A stretch of DNA of 64,000 bases, taken from Pseudomonas japonica. Its GTDB lineage: Bacteria; Pseudomonadota; Gammaproteobacteria; Pseudomonadales; Pseudomonadaceae. The notes beneath the pieces were generated by a model, which was not told the DNA's origin, did no database searches, and saw only the letters and a list, made by a program, of their open reading frames with translations. The position numbers were made by a program, and so were the translations under genes. The stretch's first letter is position 1. Each line of letters begins with the position of its first letter. Shown here one piece after another: positions 7,020 to 20,496 of this stretch. The stretch spans positions 1 to 64,000 of the forward strand of contig NZ_FZOL01000002.1 of NCBI RefSeq assembly GCF_900188455.1, given 5' to 3'.

Positions 7020-8944
7020 AACTGGCCCAGGCTGGCCTTGAGCTGGGCCGCCAGACCATCGAGGACCTTGCTGCTGGCGGTGGTCTGCATCACCACCTGG
7101 GCCGCCCGTTCGGCCTGGGCATGGATGTTCTCCACCCGCCCCCGCACCGCCTGCGCCCCCTGGGCCTGCTGCTCGGCAGCACGGGTGGCGAGTCCGATGG
7201 CCGCGTGCACCTGCTCCACCGACACCTGCACGGTCTGCTGCAGACGGGCATTGTCGCGCAGCACCAGCAAGCCTTCGCTGGCCTGACGACCGGCCTGGCT
7301 GATCGCCGCCACCGCCTCCTTCGCCCCCTGCTGCAGGGCACCGATATGCGCCTGGATATCGCCCGTGGAGCTCTGCGTCTTGCTCGCCAGGGCACGCACC
7401 TCGTCGGCGACCACGGCAAAGCCACGCCCGGTTTCCCCGGCCCGCGCCGCCTCGATCGCCGCGTTCAGGGCGAGCAGGTTGGTCTGCTCGGCGATGCCGT
7501 GGATCACCGTCAGCACCACTTCGATCTGCTCGCTCTGCTCGGCCAGGCGCTCGATGACTTTCGAACCGGTCTCCACCTGCCCGGCCAGGGCCTCAATCAG
7601 CTTGGCCACCTGGGCCGAACTGCGGCTGTTCTCATCGGTGGCCTGGCGGATGTCCACCACCTGCTGCAGGGCTTCCTGCATGGCACGGCTTTCCGCCTGG
7701 GCCTCGTCAGCCATGCTCGACAGAGCGCGCAGGCTTTCGGCCACTTCGTCGCGCTGCATCGCCGCGGCGGAGTCGGCACCGGCACTGTGCTGCGCCATGC
7801 TGCTGATTTCGATGCCAGTGCGCTGGGCCACCTCCCCGGCTTCACGCACGATGGGTTGCAGCTTGTCGACGAAGCGGTTGACCGCTGCCGCCATGTCGCC
7901 GATCTCGTCGCGACTGTCGATGGTCACGCGCTTGGTCAGGTCACCTTCGCCGGCGGCAAGGTCATCGAGCGCGGCGATCAGCAGGCGCAGCTTGTTCACC
8001 ACACGGCGGCCGAGCACCACCGCGACCACCAGCAGCACGCCGCAACCCACCAGGGCCAGGCCCAGACCGATGCGCCAGCGCAGCGTGGAGGCAGCGTCCT
8101 GGACGCTTTGCGAGGTATTGGCTTTCATCTGCAAGGCACTGCCCTGGGCCGTTTGCAGACGGTTCTGCAGGGCCTTGGTGCTATCGGCGGCGGCGCTGGT
8201 CAGGCTGTCGGCGACCATCTGGTCGCCGCTGGCGATCAACGCGGAGAAACGCTTGTCCAGCGCCTGCAGTTCGGCATCCACCGACGCGGTGGAAACCCCC
8301 ATCAGCACCTTGCCGATCTCCACACCGTTGGGGTTGATCGAGGCTTCGAGGAAGTACACCGACGGATCGTTGCGCGCGGCATCCAGGACCTTGTCCAGCG
8401 CCCGTTCGCCCTGGCCTTTTTCAAGCAGAGCCTGGTTGACCGGATTTTGACGGTTGAGATAGCGGGTCAGGTGTTCGCCTTCGGCGTTGTCATAGACCAC
8501 GAACAGAACGTTGGGGTTGCGCTGGGCACGACGGGCGAACTCCGACAGGGTCGGTACGTCGACGTCCCAGATCGCCCGCGGTGCCACCGAGGCGAGCAGC
8601 TCGGCCATGTCGTTGGCCGAGTCGCGCAGGTTTTTCTCCAGGGTGGCGCGCAATTGCGCCTGTTCTTCTTCCAGACGCGACGACAAACCGGCGGTCAGGC
8701 GTTGGCGGGTACTTTCGGAAAGGCTGCTCAGCCCCGAGCTGACCTCCTTCGCAGCCTGGTCCAGCTCCGTCGCCAGTTTCTGGCTGTCGGTGCCCAGACG
8801 ATTGCCCAGATCGGCTTCCAGTGCGGTGACCGTGCTGCGGGTCAGTACCACAGCGACCACCACTTGCACCAAAAGAGCGATACCAAGCGCCACAAAGACA
8901 GGCCGCAAGAGGCGGCTTCGTAACAATGAGATAACCGCAGACAC
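7010..8944 (-). CDS. Methyl-accepting chemotaxis protein
   Basis: This 644-residue membrane receptor links an external stimulus to CheA/CheW and flagellar switching. TM1 spans about residues 13-34, a periplasmic sensor about 35-285 (with [17 protein letters not shown], a PAS-like stretch), and TM2 about 291-315. A HAMP domain follows, then the signalling domain with the conserved hairpin tip [19 protein letters not shown]. No C-terminal CheR-docking pentapeptide is seen. The start is GTG at 8942-8944, preceded by GAGGGA. The ligand is unknown. The gene is convergent with hitB and may sense something linked to iron supply, but this is only context. Confidence 0.92.
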   Translation of the reverse strand: MSAVISLLRSRLLRPVFVALGIALLVQVVVAVVLTRSTVTALEADLGNRLGTDSQKLATELDQAAKEVSSGLSSLSESTRQRLTAGLSSRLEEEQAQLRATLEKNLRDSANDMAELLASVAPRAIWDVDVPTLSEFARRAQRNPNVLFVVYDNAEGEHLTRYLNRQNPVNQALLEKGQGERALDKVLDAARNDPSVYFLEASINPNGVEIGKVLMGVSTASVDAELQALDKRFSALIASGDQMVADSLTSAAADSTKALQNRLQTAQGSALQMKANTSQSVQDAASTLRWRIGLGLALVGCGVLLVVAVVLGRRVVNKLRLLIAALDDLAAGEGDLTKRVTIDSRDEIGDMAAAVNRFVDKLQPIVREAGEVAQRTGIEISSMAQHSAGADSAAAMQRDEVAESLRALSSMADEAQAESRAMQEALQQVVDIRQATDENSRSSAQVAKLIEALAGQVETGSKVIERLAEQSEQIEVVLTVIHGIAEQTNLLALNAAIEAARAGETGRGFAVVADEVRALASKTQSSTGDIQAHIGALQQGAKEAVAAISQAGRQASEGLLVLRDNARLQQTVQVSVEQVHAAIGLATRAAEQQAQGAQAVRGRVENIHAQAERAAQVVMQTTASSKVLDGLAAQLKASLGQFRA

Positions 8945-9030
8945 AATAAATCCCTCTGCTTTTCGGAGCCATTACAGTGATGGCATCCCTGAAGGCAATT
9001 TCACAGCAAAGCTTGTGCCGCAGTGAGAGG

Positions 9031-9071
9031 GCAAAAACGCCAAAGGCCCCTGAAAAGGGGCCTTTGGCGTT
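9031..9071 (-). terminator. Intrinsic terminator of purA
   Basis: AACGCCAAAGGCCCC (9036-9050) pairs perfectly with GGGGCCTTTGGCGTT (9057-9071). On the purA strand the stem is followed by a T-run (9035-9031), as in a strong intrinsic terminator. Confidence 0.92.
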
Positions 9072-9111
9072 GGGGCCGCTTTGCGACCCCAGTTGTTGCT
9101 ATGTCAGCGAA

Positions 9112-11648
<2,537 letters not shown>

Positions 11649-11814
11649 TACGCCATTTCCCCTGTGGTCCGGGCGGCTTGCCCGCGGGCCAGCCGTGAGT
11701 GAAGCAGGTCCCGGCAAATCACGCGCGCAGCGCCGATTCCAGCGTTGCCGCAGTGCCGATACCCTCGTAGATCCTGTGCTGCGTCTTGCGTTGAATCATT
11801 CGATCTCGCAGACG

Positions 11815-11839
11815 CAAAAAAGCCGGGAATTTCCCGGCT
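11815..11839 (-). terminator. Intrinsic terminator after hflC
   Basis: AGCCGGG and CCCGGCT flank a short AT-rich loop (11821-11839), and on the hflC strand the hairpin is followed by a T-run (11820-11815). It lies about 75 bases past the hflC stop and closes the leftward run from the hfq region before hisZ. Confidence 0.9.
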
Positions 11840-11914
11840 GCCGCATCATACACCCGTTGTCTTGCAGAAATCACCCCGCCAGACGCATTAGCCGCCCAGC
11901 GGGGTGATCGGGTG

Positions 11915-12784
11915 TCACGGTTTCGCTTTGTTCATGAAGCGGAAGAACTCGCTGCTCGGGTCGAGGACCAGAACGTCGTTCTTGCTGCTGAAGCTTTCAC
12001 GGTAGGCATTCAGGCTACGGTAGAACGCGTAGAAGTCCTGATCCTGGCCGTAGGCCTTGGCATAGATCGACGCTGCCTGGGCATCACCGTCACCGCGGGT
12101 CTCTTCCGACTCGCGATAGGCTTCGGCCAGCAGTACACGGCGCTGACGATCGGCATCGGCACGGATGCCTTCTGCCAGCTCGTTACCCTTGGCGCGGTGC
12201 TCACGGGCTTCACGCTCACGCTCGGTGCTCATCCGCTCGAACACGCTGCGGTTCACTTCCTTCGGCAGGTCGATGGCCTTGACGCGAACGTCGACCACCT
12301 CGATGCCCAGCTCCTTCTCCGCCATGCGGTTCAGCGAGCCGGTGATGTCCGCCATCAGCGCATCGCGCTCGCCGGACACCACTTCGTGCAGGGTGCGCTT
12401 GCCGAACTGGTCACGCAGGCCGCTTTCCAGACGACGGGACAGACGCTCGTCGGCGATCTGCTTCATGCCGGAGGTCGCGGTGTAGAAACGCTCGGCGTCC
12501 TTCACCCGCCATTTGGCGTAGGCATCGACCATCACCGCTTTCTTCTCCAGGGTCAGGAACCGCTGGGTCGGGGCGTCGAGGGTCATCAGACGGGCGTCGA
12601 ACTTACGCACCTGGTTCACGTAGGGAACCTTGACGTGCAGACCGGGCTGGACATCCGCCTGGACCACACGACCGAATTGCAGGAGCACCGCACGTTCGGT
12701 CTGGGCAACGATGTAGAAGCTGTTCCAGGCGACGATGGCCAGGACGACGCCAACGATCAGGGCGATCAGCGATTTATTGCTCAT
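11915..12784 (-). CDS. hflC: FtsH protease modulator HflC
   Basis: This 289-residue SPFH/band-7 protein has one N-terminal transmembrane helix (about 4-25) and a periplasmic prohibitin-like domain with a coiled-coil region rich in REREAREHRAKGNELAEG. With HflK it forms the large assembly that surrounds the membrane protease FtsH and limits its access to membrane substrates. The start overlaps the hflK stop by one base (TGATG), showing tight coupling. Length and sequence are normal for the family. Confidence 0.96.
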   Translation of the reverse strand: MSNKSLIALIVGVVLAIVAWNSFYIVAQTERAVLLQFGRVVQADVQPGLHVKVPYVNQVRKFDARLMTLDAPTQRFLTLEKKAVMVDAYAKWRVKDAERFYTATSGMKQIADERLSRRLESGLRDQFGKRTLHEVVSGERDALMADITGSLNRMAEKELGIEVVDVRVKAIDLPKEVNRSVFERMSTEREREAREHRAKGNELAEGIRADADRQRRVLLAEAYRESEETRGDGDAQAASIYAKAYGQDQDFYAFYRSLNAYRESFSSKNDVLVLDPSSEFFRFMNKAKP

Positions 12785-13953
12785 CAGCGGCTCTCCCTGG
12801 TGCGCAGTTGCGGCTGTTGCTGTTGCAGATCCGAGGCACGGTTCACCGCGTCATTGACCGAAGTCGCGGGGACACTGACCGGTGCGTTGGCATTGCGGCT
12901 GCCATCGACCATCTTGTCGAGCGGCAGGTAGAGCAGGTTGTTCTGCCCGTCCTTGCCAGTGACCAGGACCTTGCTGGTGTTGCTGTAGACCTCTTGCATG
13001 GTCTCCAGGTACAGACGTTCGCGAGTGACTTCCGGCGCCTTGCGATACTCGGCGACCAGCTTGGTGAAGCGGTCGGCCTCACCCTTGGCGCGCGAGACGA
13101 CTTCATCGCGATAACCGTTGGCATCCTCGATGATGCGCTGCGCCTGGCCACGCGCTTCAGGAACCACGCCATTGGCGTAGGACTCGGCCTGGTTGCGGGC
13201 GCGCTGCTCGTCTTCACGGGCGCGGATCACGTCGTCGAAGGCTTCCTGCACTTCACGCGGGGCTGCCGCGCTCTGCACGTTGACCTGGGTGACGGTGATA
13301 CCGGTGCGATAGGTATCGAGGAAACGTTGCAGACGCTCCTTGATCTCGATGGCCATCTGCTCGCGACCCTCGGTCAGCACCTTGTCCATCGAAGTGGAAC
13401 CCACGACGTGGCGCAGGGCGCTGTCGGTCGCGTGCTGCAGGCTGACTTCAGGCTGGTCGACGTTCAGCACGAAGTCCTGCAGGTTGCTGATCTTGTACTG
13501 CACGGTCAGCGGCACTTCGACGATGTTCTCGTCCTCGGTCAGCATCTGGCCCTGCTTGGTGTACGCACGCTCACGCGTGACGTTTTCCATGTACTTGCGA
13601 TCGATCGGGGGGAAATAGATGTTCAGGCCCGGTCCGACGGTTTCATAGTACTTGCCGAAGCGCAGCACCACGGCCTGCTCCTGCTCGTCCACGACGTAGA
13701 CCGCGCTGTACAGCCAGATAGCCGCCAACACGGCAAGACCAACGCCCAGCAGGCCAAAGCCGCCACCCTTGGGAAGGCTGTCGCCGCCACCACGTTTCTT
13801 GCCACTGCCGAACATGCCGTTCAGGCTATCCTGCAGCTTGCGGAAGGCCTCGTCGAGATCCGGAGGGCCTTTCTTGTCGCCGCCACCACCGCCACGGCGC
13901 CCACCCCAGGGATCCTGATTGTTCGAGTTGCCACCCGGCTCATTCCAAGCCAT
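12784..13953 (-). CDS. hflK: FtsH protease modulator HflK
   Basis: This 389-residue partner of HflC has a Gly-rich cytoplasmic N-terminus (NSNNQDPWGGRRGGGGG), one transmembrane helix at about 66-86, and an SPFH domain starting VVDEQEQAVVLRFGKYYETVGPG. The C-terminal tail is Gln-rich (DLQQQQPQLRTRESR). The ATG at 13951-13953 gives the conserved start MAWNEPGG; the ORF can be extended 8 codons but without support. It is followed directly by hflC and preceded by hflX. Confidence 0.96.
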   Translation of the reverse strand: MAWNEPGGNSNNQDPWGGRRGGGGGDKKGPPDLDEAFRKLQDSLNGMFGSGKKRGGGDSLPKGGGFGLLGVGLAVLAAIWLYSAVYVVDEQEQAVVLRFGKYYETVGPGLNIYFPPIDRKYMENVTRERAYTKQGQMLTEDENIVEVPLTVQYKISNLQDFVLNVDQPEVSLQHATDSALRHVVGSTSMDKVLTEGREQMAIEIKERLQRFLDTYRTGITVTQVNVQSAAAPREVQEAFDDVIRAREDEQRARNQAESYANGVVPEARGQAQRIIEDANGYRDEVVSRAKGEADRFTKLVAEYRKAPEVTRERLYLETMQEVYSNTSKVLVTGKDGQNNLLYLPLDKMVDGSRNANAPVSVPATSVNDAVNRASDLQQQQPQLRTRESR

Positions 13954-14049
13954 AGCGCTCTCCATCTGATAAAGCAAAGACGCGCCAACGGCGCGCCGTC
14001 CAATGCTACAGAATGCCTGTCACGGCCGCCTGACCGCGTCGTCAGGCTT

Positions 14050-15351
14050 TTATTGCAAAGTGTGTTGTTCGATGAACGCAACAGGCTCGAGCCCTTCGCG
14101 CGCCACCAGGCGGTTGAAGTCGGCCCGCGGCAGGCGCACGGCCAACAGGCTGCTGCCTTCCTCGTCATGCGCTTCGTTCTGCACGGCCCCCGCCGCGAAG
14201 AACTGCGCGCGCAAGCGCGCGTAACGCTGTTCCAGGCGCAGGGTACCGACAAAAAGATCGTCCCCCAGCAACTCGGCAATCGCCTGCCCCACCAGTTCAA
14301 GACCGCGACCTTCGCGGGCCGAAACCCAGACCCGCTCCGGCTTGCCATCGGCATTTCGCTGAATATGTGGCTCAATGCCTTCAAGCAGATCGAGTTTGTT
14401 ATACACCTCGAGGATCGGCAAGCCTTCCGCACCGATCTCGCCGAGCACCGCCATGACCTGTTCGATCTGCGCCATGCGTTCGGGCTCGTGGGCGTCGATC
14501 ACATGCAGCAGCAGGTCGGAATTGCTCGACTCTTCGAGCGTAGCCCGAAAAGCCTCGACCAGCTTGTGTGGCAGGTGACGAATGAAACCCACGGTGTCGG
14601 CCAGCACGATCGGCCCGATATCGGCCAGTTGCAGCCGGCGCAGCGTCGGGTCGAGAGTGGCGAAGAGCTGGTCGGCGGCGTAGACCTCGGAAGCGGTCAG
14701 CGCATTGAACAGGGTCGATTTGCCGGCGTTGGTGTAGCCCACCAGTGAAACCGAAGGCACATCGGCGCGCTTGCGTCCGCGCCGCGCCTGTTCGCGCTGG
14801 CTGCGCACCTTCTCCAGACGTGCCTTGATCTGTCGCAGGCGCACACGCAGCAGACGGCGGTCGGTTTCCAGCTGGGTTTCACCCGGACCGCGCAGACCGA
14901 TACCGCCTTTCTGTCGTTCAAGGTGGGTCCAGCCGCGGACCAGGCGCGTGCTCATGTGTTCGAGCTGCGCCAGTTCGACCTGCAGCTTGCCCTCGTGGGT
15001 CCGCGCGCGTTGGGCGAAGATGTCGAGGATCAGGCCGGTACGGTCAAGCACGCGACACTCGAAAACGCGTTCGAGGTTGCGCTCCTGACTCGGGGTGAGG
15101 GTGTGGTTGAAGATCACCAGGTCGGCCTCTTCGGCCTTGACCAGGTCGCGCAGTTCCTCGACCTTGCCGCTGCCAATCAGAAACTTGGCAGTGGGCTGGT
15201 GTCGCGCCACATTGGCGAACGCGACGATATCGGCACCGGCCGACAGCGCCAGCTCCTGGAACTCCTGCGGGTCTTCGCGCGCCTCAGGGCTCTGACCTTC
15301 CAGATGAACGAGAACGGCTCGCTCACCACCACCGTGGCGCTCAAAGAACAA
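14050..15351 (-). CDS. hflX: Ribosome-associated GTPase HflX
   Basis: This 433-residue GTPase binds and splits stalled or stressed 70S ribosomes. The N-terminal HflX domain (about 1-190) contains the glycine-rich loop GWTHLERQKGGIGLRGPGE, and the G domain starts with the P-loop GYTNAGKSTLFN near 205, followed by DTVGFIRHLPH (G3) and NKLDL (G4). The start is TTG at 15349-15351, preceded by AGGAG at 6 nt, which gives the family N-terminus MFFERHGGGERA. hfq ends 12 bases upstream, so hfq and hflX are one transcript, as in other gammaproteobacteria. Confidence 0.95.
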   Translation of the reverse strand: MFFERHGGGERAVLVHLEGQSPEAREDPQEFQELALSAGADIVAFANVARHQPTAKFLIGSGKVEELRDLVKAEEADLVIFNHTLTPSQERNLERVFECRVLDRTGLILDIFAQRARTHEGKLQVELAQLEHMSTRLVRGWTHLERQKGGIGLRGPGETQLETDRRLLRVRLRQIKARLEKVRSQREQARRGRKRADVPSVSLVGYTNAGKSTLFNALTASEVYAADQLFATLDPTLRRLQLADIGPIVLADTVGFIRHLPHKLVEAFRATLEESSNSDLLLHVIDAHEPERMAQIEQVMAVLGEIGAEGLPILEVYNKLDLLEGIEPHIQRNADGKPERVWVSAREGRGLELVGQAIAELLGDDLFVGTLRLEQRYARLRAQFFAAGAVQNEAHDEEGSSLLAVRLPRADFNRLVAREGLEPVAFIEQHTLQ

Positions 15352-15363
15352 AGCAGGCTCCTA

Positions 15364-15624
15364 TCAGGCGTTACCTGGCTCAGCGTCGCCGTGATCGGCA
15401 TCAGCTGCGCTAGGCAGACGAATTGGACGGACCGGAACAACGGTCGAGATCGCGTGCTTGTAGACCATCTGGCTGACAGTGTTCTTCAGCAGGATGACGA
15501 ATTGGTCGAAGGACTCGATGGTGCCTTGCAGCTTGATGCCGTTGACCAGATAGATCGAAACCCCGACTTTTTCTTTTCTCAAAGTATTCAAGTAAGGGTC
15601 TTGTAGCGAATGCCCTTTTGACAT
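15364..15624 (-). CDS. hfq: RNA chaperone Hfq
   Basis: This 86-residue Sm-like protein forms a hexameric ring that pairs small RNAs with mRNAs and serves in translational repression with Crc in Pseudomonas. Sm1 ([19 protein letters not shown]) and Sm2 with the YKHAIS signature are intact, and the acidic C-terminal tail is short, as in pseudomonads. The ATG at 15622-15624 follows AGGAGT and gives the canonical [13 protein letters not shown]. Confidence 0.97.
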   Translation of the reverse strand: MSKGHSLQDPYLNTLRKEKVGVSIYLVNGIKLQGTIESFDQFVILLKNTVSQMVYKHAISTVVPVRPIRLPSAADADHGDAEPGNA

Positions 15625-15717
15625 ATGCCGCACTCCTGTAAGGATCAATAGTAAAAAAACAAGAAAACTGATGGCTCAAGCCGCCCCACCCCCAAGGATA
15701 GACGGCAATTGCGGGAT

Positions 15718-16692
15718 TCAGCCCAATATGGAGACGGTCCCGAGGTATTTCAAGGTGCGAGACAGATTGTCGCAAGCCAGGCTGTCCAACCAGTGCACAT
15801 CGGCCCAACTGCGCAACCAGGTGAACTGCCGCTTCGCCAACTGGCGAGTGGCAATGATGCCGCGCTCCTGCATTTCAACTGAAGTCAGCTTGCCATCAAG
15901 ATGATCCCAGACCTGACGATACCCCACTGCCCGTATAGACGGCAGCCCCGCGTGCAAGTCACTTCGCGCACGCAGCAATCGGACCTCGTCAATGAAGCCC
16001 TGTTCCAGCATTTGTGTGAATCTTGCCGCAATTCGCTCGTGCAGAACCTGCCGGTCCCGCGGCGCGATGGCCAGGCTGGCGACAGTATAGGGCAATTGCC
16101 CCTGCCCAGAAGTGTCAGTGCTATTACTTTGCTCAGCTTGGCGCAAACGATGTGACGTCATCGTTGAACCGCTCACCCGATACACTTCAAGTGCACGGAT
16201 CAGACGCTGCGGATCATTCGGATGAATGCGTGCCGCCGAGACCGGGTCCACGGCCGCCAGTTCGTCATGCAGTGCCTGCAGCCCCTGTTGCTGCGCCAGG
16301 GCTTCCAGTTCGGCGCGAACCTGGGGGTCGGCCGGCGGCATGTCCGCCAGGCCTTCCAGCAGCGCCTTGTAATAGAGCATGGTGCCCCCGACCAGCAGCG
16401 GGATCTTGCCACGGGCGGTGATATCGGCCATGGCCTCGAGGGCGTCGCGACGAAAATCCGCCGCCGAATAGCTTTCGGCGGGATCGAGAATGTCGATCAG
16501 GCGATGCGGATGCGCCGCGAGGATCTCCTTCGACGGCTTGGCCGTGCCGATATCCATGCCGCGATAGATCAGTGCCGAGTCGACGCTGATCAGTTCGCAC
16601 GGCAGCACCTTGGTCAATTCGATGGCCAGGTCGGTCTTGCCCGCGGCGGTCGGGCCCATCAGAAATATCGCCGGAGGTCTGGAACCCGCCAT
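15718..16692 (-). CDS. miaA: tRNA dimethylallyltransferase
   Basis: This 324-residue enzyme adds an isopentenyl group to A37 of tRNAs reading UNN codons. The P-loop GPTAAGKTD lies near residue 12, followed by [19 protein letters not shown] and the [15 protein letters not shown] segment, all diagnostic. Two adjacent ATG codons (16695 and 16692) are possible. The second gives the usual [15 protein letters not shown], while the first overlaps the mutL stop as TGATG, so translation is coupled either way. It lies between mutL and hfq in the conserved amiB-mutL-miaA-hfq-hflX order. Confidence 0.96.
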   Translation of the reverse strand: MAGSRPPAIFLMGPTAAGKTDLAIELTKVLPCELISVDSALIYRGMDIGTAKPSKEILAAHPHRLIDILDPAESYSAADFRRDALEAMADITARGKIPLLVGGTMLYYKALLEGLADMPPADPQVRAELEALAQQQGLQALHDELAAVDPVSAARIHPNDPQRLIRALEVYRVSGSTMTSHRLRQAEQSNSTDTSGQGQLPYTVASLAIAPRDRQVLHERIAARFTQMLEQGFIDEVRLLRARSDLHAGLPSIRAVGYRQVWDHLDGKLTSVEMQERGIIATRQLAKRQFTWLRSWADVHWLDSLACDNLSRTLKYLGTVSILG

Positions 16693-16694
16693 CA

Positions 16695-18590
16695 TCAACG
16701 ACCGCGCAAAAACAGTTTGTCCAGGTCGTCCAGGCCCAACTGGGTCCAGGTCGGACGACCGTGATTGCATTGCCCGCTGCGCTCGGTGTTTTCCATGTCA
16801 CGCAGCAGGCCGTTCATTTCCGGGATGGCCAGGCGTCGATTGGCGCGCACCGCGCCGTGGCAGGCCATGGTGCCAAGCAGCTCGTTCAGGTGCGCCTGGA
16901 TGCGGTCGCTGGTGCCGTACTCCATCAGGTCGGCAAGCACGTCCTGCACCAGGCGATTGGCCTCGGCCTGCTTGAGCAGCGCCGGAATCTGCCGGATCGC
17001 CAGGCTTTCCGGGCCCAGGCGCTGCAGCTCGAAGCCCAGGCGCTGGAACCACTGCGCATGTTCCTCGGCGCAATCCGCTTCGCGCTGGCTCAAGGCCAGG
17101 GATTCAGGTACCAGCAACGGCTGGCCGCTCAGGCCTTCGCTGGCCATGGCGATCTTCAGGCGCTCGTACATGATCCGCTCGTGGGCAGCGTGCATGTCCA
17201 CCAGGACCAGGCCGTGGGCGTTTTCCGCGAGGATGTAGATACCCTTCAATTGCGCCAATGCGTAGCCCAGCGGCGGTACATCGCTCTCGCTCTCGGGCAG
17301 GGCCGCGGGCTGCGCACCCGGCAGCGGGGAGAAGAATTCGCGATAGACCTCACGGCTCTCGCCAACGGCAACCGCCGGCGTCGGCCGTGGCGTGTAGTTG
17401 TACTGGTAACCCGCGCCGGAACCACCACCCGCCACACTGGTCTGAGGCGCGGCCACAGGCTGTTCGAGCACGCTGGCGGACAGGCGCATTTCACCCTGGG
17501 GCCCGAATTCGCCAGCCTGCAGACCGGTCGGCCGGGTGATTTCCGCGGTCGCCGCGGGGGCCGCCAACTGATCGTCCGGCCGCACATCGGCCAATGCCCG
17601 GTGCAGAGTGCCGTAGAGGAAGTCGTGAACCATGCGCCCATCACGAAAGCGCACTTCGTGCTTGGTCGGATGGACGTTGACGTCGACTCCGGTCGGATCG
17701 AGCTCAAGGAACAGCACGAAGGTCGGATGCCGACCGTTGAACAAGACATCGCGATAGGCCTGGCGCACGGCATGGGCAACCAGTTTGTCGCGCACCGCGC
17801 GGCCGTTGACGAAGAAGTACTGCAAGTCCGCCTGACTGCGCGAGAAGGTGGGCAGGCCGACCCAGCCCCACAAATGCAAGCCGTTGCGTTCGATCTCGAT
17901 CGGCAGCGCCTGCTCGAGGAAGCCCGGGCCGCACACGGCTCCGACCCGCCGCGCGCGGGAGATCTCGTCCGGCGCTTCATGCAGGCTGAGAATGCTCTTG
18001 CCGTTGTGGCGCAGGTGAAAGCCCACGTCGAAGCGCGCCAGCGCAAGACGCCGGATCACTTCCTGGAGGTGGTCGAATTCGGTCTTTTCGGTCTTGAGGA
18101 ACTTGCGCCGGGCCGGCGTATTGAAGAACAGGTCGCGGACTTCCACCGAAGTGCCCACCGGATGCGCGGCCGGCTGCACCCGTGGCGACATGTCGCGGCC
18201 TTCGGTTTCCACCTGCCAGGCCTGCTGCGCATCACGGGTACGCGAGGTCAGGGTCAGGCGCGCCACCGAGCTGATCGAGGCCAGGGCCTCGCCACGGAAA
18301 CCCAGGCTCATCACCCGTTCCAGGTCCTCGAGGTCGCGGATCTTGCTGGTGGCGTGGCGGGCCAGCGCCAGCGGCAGATCGTCGGAGGCGATGCCGCTGC
18401 CGTCGTCACGCACCTTGAGCAGCTTGACGCCGCCCTGCTCCACTTCCACATCGATGCGGCGGGCGCCGGAATCCAGGCTGTTTTCCAGCAGTTCCTTGAT
18501 CACCGAAGCCGGGCGCTCGACCACCTCGCCCGCGGCGATCTGGTTGGCCAGGCGCGGGCTGAGCAGTTCGATCCGGGAACCAGCACTCAT
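16695..18590 (-). CDS. mutL: DNA mismatch repair protein MutL
   Basis: This 631-residue protein couples MutS mismatch recognition to strand incision. The N-terminal GHKL ATPase has [20 protein letters not shown] and [10 protein letters not shown] (about 33-100). The transducer domain follows, then a Pro-rich linker (about 345-430), and a C-terminal dimerisation domain. The latter has [12 protein letters not shown], which fits the metal-binding DQHAxxExxxxE endonuclease motif with Met for Gln. This suggests that, as in other pseudomonads without MutH, MutL itself nicks DNA. Its start overlaps the amiB stop by 4 nt. Confidence 0.96.
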   Translation of the reverse strand: MSAGSRIELLSPRLANQIAAGEVVERPASVIKELLENSLDSGARRIDVEVEQGGVKLLKVRDDGSGIASDDLPLALARHATSKIRDLEDLERVMSLGFRGEALASISSVARLTLTSRTRDAQQAWQVETEGRDMSPRVQPAAHPVGTSVEVRDLFFNTPARRKFLKTEKTEFDHLQEVIRRLALARFDVGFHLRHNGKSILSLHEAPDEISRARRVGAVCGPGFLEQALPIEIERNGLHLWGWVGLPTFSRSQADLQYFFVNGRAVRDKLVAHAVRQAYRDVLFNGRHPTFVLFLELDPTGVDVNVHPTKHEVRFRDGRMVHDFLYGTLHRALADVRPDDQLAAPAATAEITRPTGLQAGEFGPQGEMRLSASVLEQPVAAPQTSVAGGGSGAGYQYNYTPRPTPAVAVGESREVYREFFSPLPGAQPAALPESESDVPPLGYALAQLKGIYILAENAHGLVLVDMHAAHERIMYERLKIAMASEGLSGQPLLVPESLALSQREADCAEEHAQWFQRLGFELQRLGPESLAIRQIPALLKQAEANRLVQDVLADLMEYGTSDRIQAHLNELLGTMACHGAVRANRRLAIPEMNGLLRDMENTERSGQCNHGRPTWTQLGLDDLDKLFLRGR

Positions 18591-20011
18591 GGCTGGGCCG
18601 CCAGGGTCGTGGCGGGAATATCCAGGTTCTGGCCGACTTTCAGCTCATCGCTCTTCAGGCTGTTGCTGCTGCGCAGCGCAGCGACGCTGACCTGGTAACG
18701 CACGGCGATCATCGCCAGGGTCTCGCCCGGACGCACCGTATGCTCCCGCGGGCCCTGGGCGATCTTGCCGGTGTCACGCAACCAGGCGATGTAGGTGCCC
18801 GGCGGCGGGTTCTGCTGGAAGAACTGCTTCACGCCACTGTGGATCGAACGCGCCAGCGATTGCTGGTGACTCGGCGTGGCCAGCTTGGCTGCTTCGTTGG
18901 CATTCGAAATGAAGCCGGTTTCCACCAGGATCGACGGGATGTCCGGCGACTTCAGCACCATGAACCCGGCCTGCTCGACCCGGCGCTTGTGCAGCGAGGT
19001 GACCCGGCCGATATTGCCCAGCACTTTCTGCCCGACATTGAGGCTGGAACTGAGGGACGCGGTCATCGACAGGTCGAGGAGAACGCCGGCGAGCATGCGG
19101 TCCTTGTCGTCGAGGCTGACGTTGCCGGCACCGCCGATCAGGTCGGAGCGGTTTTCGCTGTCCGCCAGCCAGCGCGCGGTCTCGGAGGTCGCGCCGCGAT
19201 CGGACAGGGCGAACACCGAGGCACCGAACGCCGCCTTCGACGGTGCGGCGTCGGCGTGGATCGAGATGAACAGGTCGGCGCCTTTCTTGCGGGCGATCTC
19301 GGTGCGTTTGCGCAGCGGGATGAAGTAGTCGCCGGTACGGGTCAGCTCGGCGCGGAAGCCCTTTTCGGTGTTGATCTGGCGCTGCAGTTCCTTGGCGATC
19401 TGCAGGACGATGTCTTTTTCATGCTGGCCGCGCGAGCCCGAGGCTCCCGGGTCCTCGCCGCCGTGACCGGCGTCGATGGCGATGACGATATCGCGCTTGC
19501 CGTTCGGTACCGGTGGCAGCTTGATCGCTGGCTGCGCCGGGGTAACCGGCACGGCCGGGGTGGTTGGCGCGGTGGCGACCGGGGTCGGCGGCGCGGTCGC
19601 GGCCACGGCGTCGGCTTCCTGGTCGTACAGGTCGACCACCAGGCGGTTGCCGTACTGGGCGTTGGGCGCGAGGGTGAAGCTTTTCGGGGTGACGGCCTTG
19701 TTCAGGTCGACCACCACGCGCAGATCGGTGGGGGTCCGCTGCGCCGAGCGCACGCTGGTGATCGGCGTGTTGGAGGTGGACGCGCTCAGCGGTGCGGCCA
19801 GGGTGGCGCCATTGATATCGATGACCAGGCGATCCGGTGCGGTCAGGGTGAACACGCTGTGCTCCACCGGACCCGAGAGGTCGAAGACCAGCCGCGTGTT
19901 GTCCGGTGCCCGCCACAGACGCATGCTCTTGACCTGCGTGACAGCGAAGGCCTCAACGGTCACTGCCGTAAGCAGCAGTCCTACGACGGCAACCAGTGCG
20001 CGAAAGCGCAT
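18587..20011 (-). CDS. amiB: N-acetylmuramoyl-L-alanine amidase
   Basis: This 474-residue periplasmic enzyme cleaves the amide between MurNAc and the stem peptide during daughter-cell separation. It has a signal peptide (about 1-24), an AMIN domain (about 25-120, [21 protein letters not shown]), a Pro/Thr-rich linker, an Amidase_3 domain (about 190-410) with the zinc His in [14 protein letters not shown] and SIHADA, and a C-terminal LysM (about 425-470). The ATG at 20009-20011 was chosen because GGGGAAAGG precedes it and it avoids overlap with tsaE. Confidence 0.95.
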   Translation of the reverse strand: MRFRALVAVVGLLLTAVTVEAFAVTQVKSMRLWRAPDNTRLVFDLSGPVEHSVFTLTAPDRLVIDINGATLAAPLSASTSNTPITSVRSAQRTPTDLRVVVDLNKAVTPKSFTLAPNAQYGNRLVVDLYDQEADAVAATAPPTPVATAPTTPAVPVTPAQPAIKLPPVPNGKRDIVIAIDAGHGGEDPGASGSRGQHEKDIVLQIAKELQRQINTEKGFRAELTRTGDYFIPLRKRTEIARKKGADLFISIHADAAPSKAAFGASVFALSDRGATSETARWLADSENRSDLIGGAGNVSLDDKDRMLAGVLLDLSMTASLSSSLNVGQKVLGNIGRVTSLHKRRVEQAGFMVLKSPDIPSILVETGFISNANEAAKLATPSHQQSLARSIHSGVKQFFQQNPPPGTYIAWLRDTGKIAQGPREHTVRPGETLAMIAVRYQVSVAALRSSNSLKSDELKVGQNLDIPATTLAAQP

Positions 20012-20025
20012 ACCTTTCCCCATTT

Positions 20026-20496
20026 CTATTTGAATTCCAAGGCCAGAGCGGCACACCAGGCTTCACCGCGAGCACCTTGCGGCAGCAGGCTCAATGACCG
20101 GCCGCCCGCCTGGGGGCTTATGGTAATGGTCAGGTCCGGCTTTGGCAAAATGCCCTCACCCTTGTCCGGCCACTCGAACAGACACAAGGCATCACCCTCG
20201 AAGTAGTCGCGAATACCCATGAACTCCAGCTCTTCCGGATCGACCAGGCGATAGAGGTCGAAGTGAAATGCTCGGACTTCACCAATTTCATACGGTTCCA
20301 CAACTGTAAATGTAGGACTTTTCACCGCCCCGGTATGTCCGAGGCCACGGATGATGCCCCGCGACAGGGTGGTCTTGCCCGCGCCGAGGTCACCTTCGAG
20401 AAAAATCACACCGTGGCCTTGGGTCACCCGGGCGATACGCGCACCGAAGTCGACCATGGCCTGCTCATCGGCCAGAAACAGGGTTATGCCTGACAC
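20026..20496 (-). CDS. tsaE: tRNA threonylcarbamoyladenosine synthesis ATPase TsaE
   Basis: This 156-residue ATPase works with TsaB and TsaD to add threonylcarbamoyl to A37 of ANN-reading tRNAs. The Walker A GDLGAGKTTLSRG lies at about residues 35-47, and the conserved SPTFTVVEPYE and HFDLYRLVDPEELEFMG segments follow. The start is GTG (20494-20496), overlapping the upstream dehydratase gene by 13 nt. It is followed by amiB, the usual arrangement. Confidence 0.95.
   Translation of the reverse strand: MSGITLFLADEQAMVDFGARIARVTQGHGVIFLEGDLGAGKTTLSRGIIRGLGHTGAVKSPTFTVVEPYEIGEVRAFHFDLYRLVDPEELEFMGIRDYFEGDALCLFEWPDKGEGILPKPDLTITISPQAGGRSLSLLPQGARGEAWCAALALEFK

Noticed and set aside
8945..9030. 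FliA promoter upstream of the chemoreceptor gene
   Set aside because: The best candidate, TGAA-N15-GCCATCAC, matches the -10 consensus at only 4 of 8 positions.
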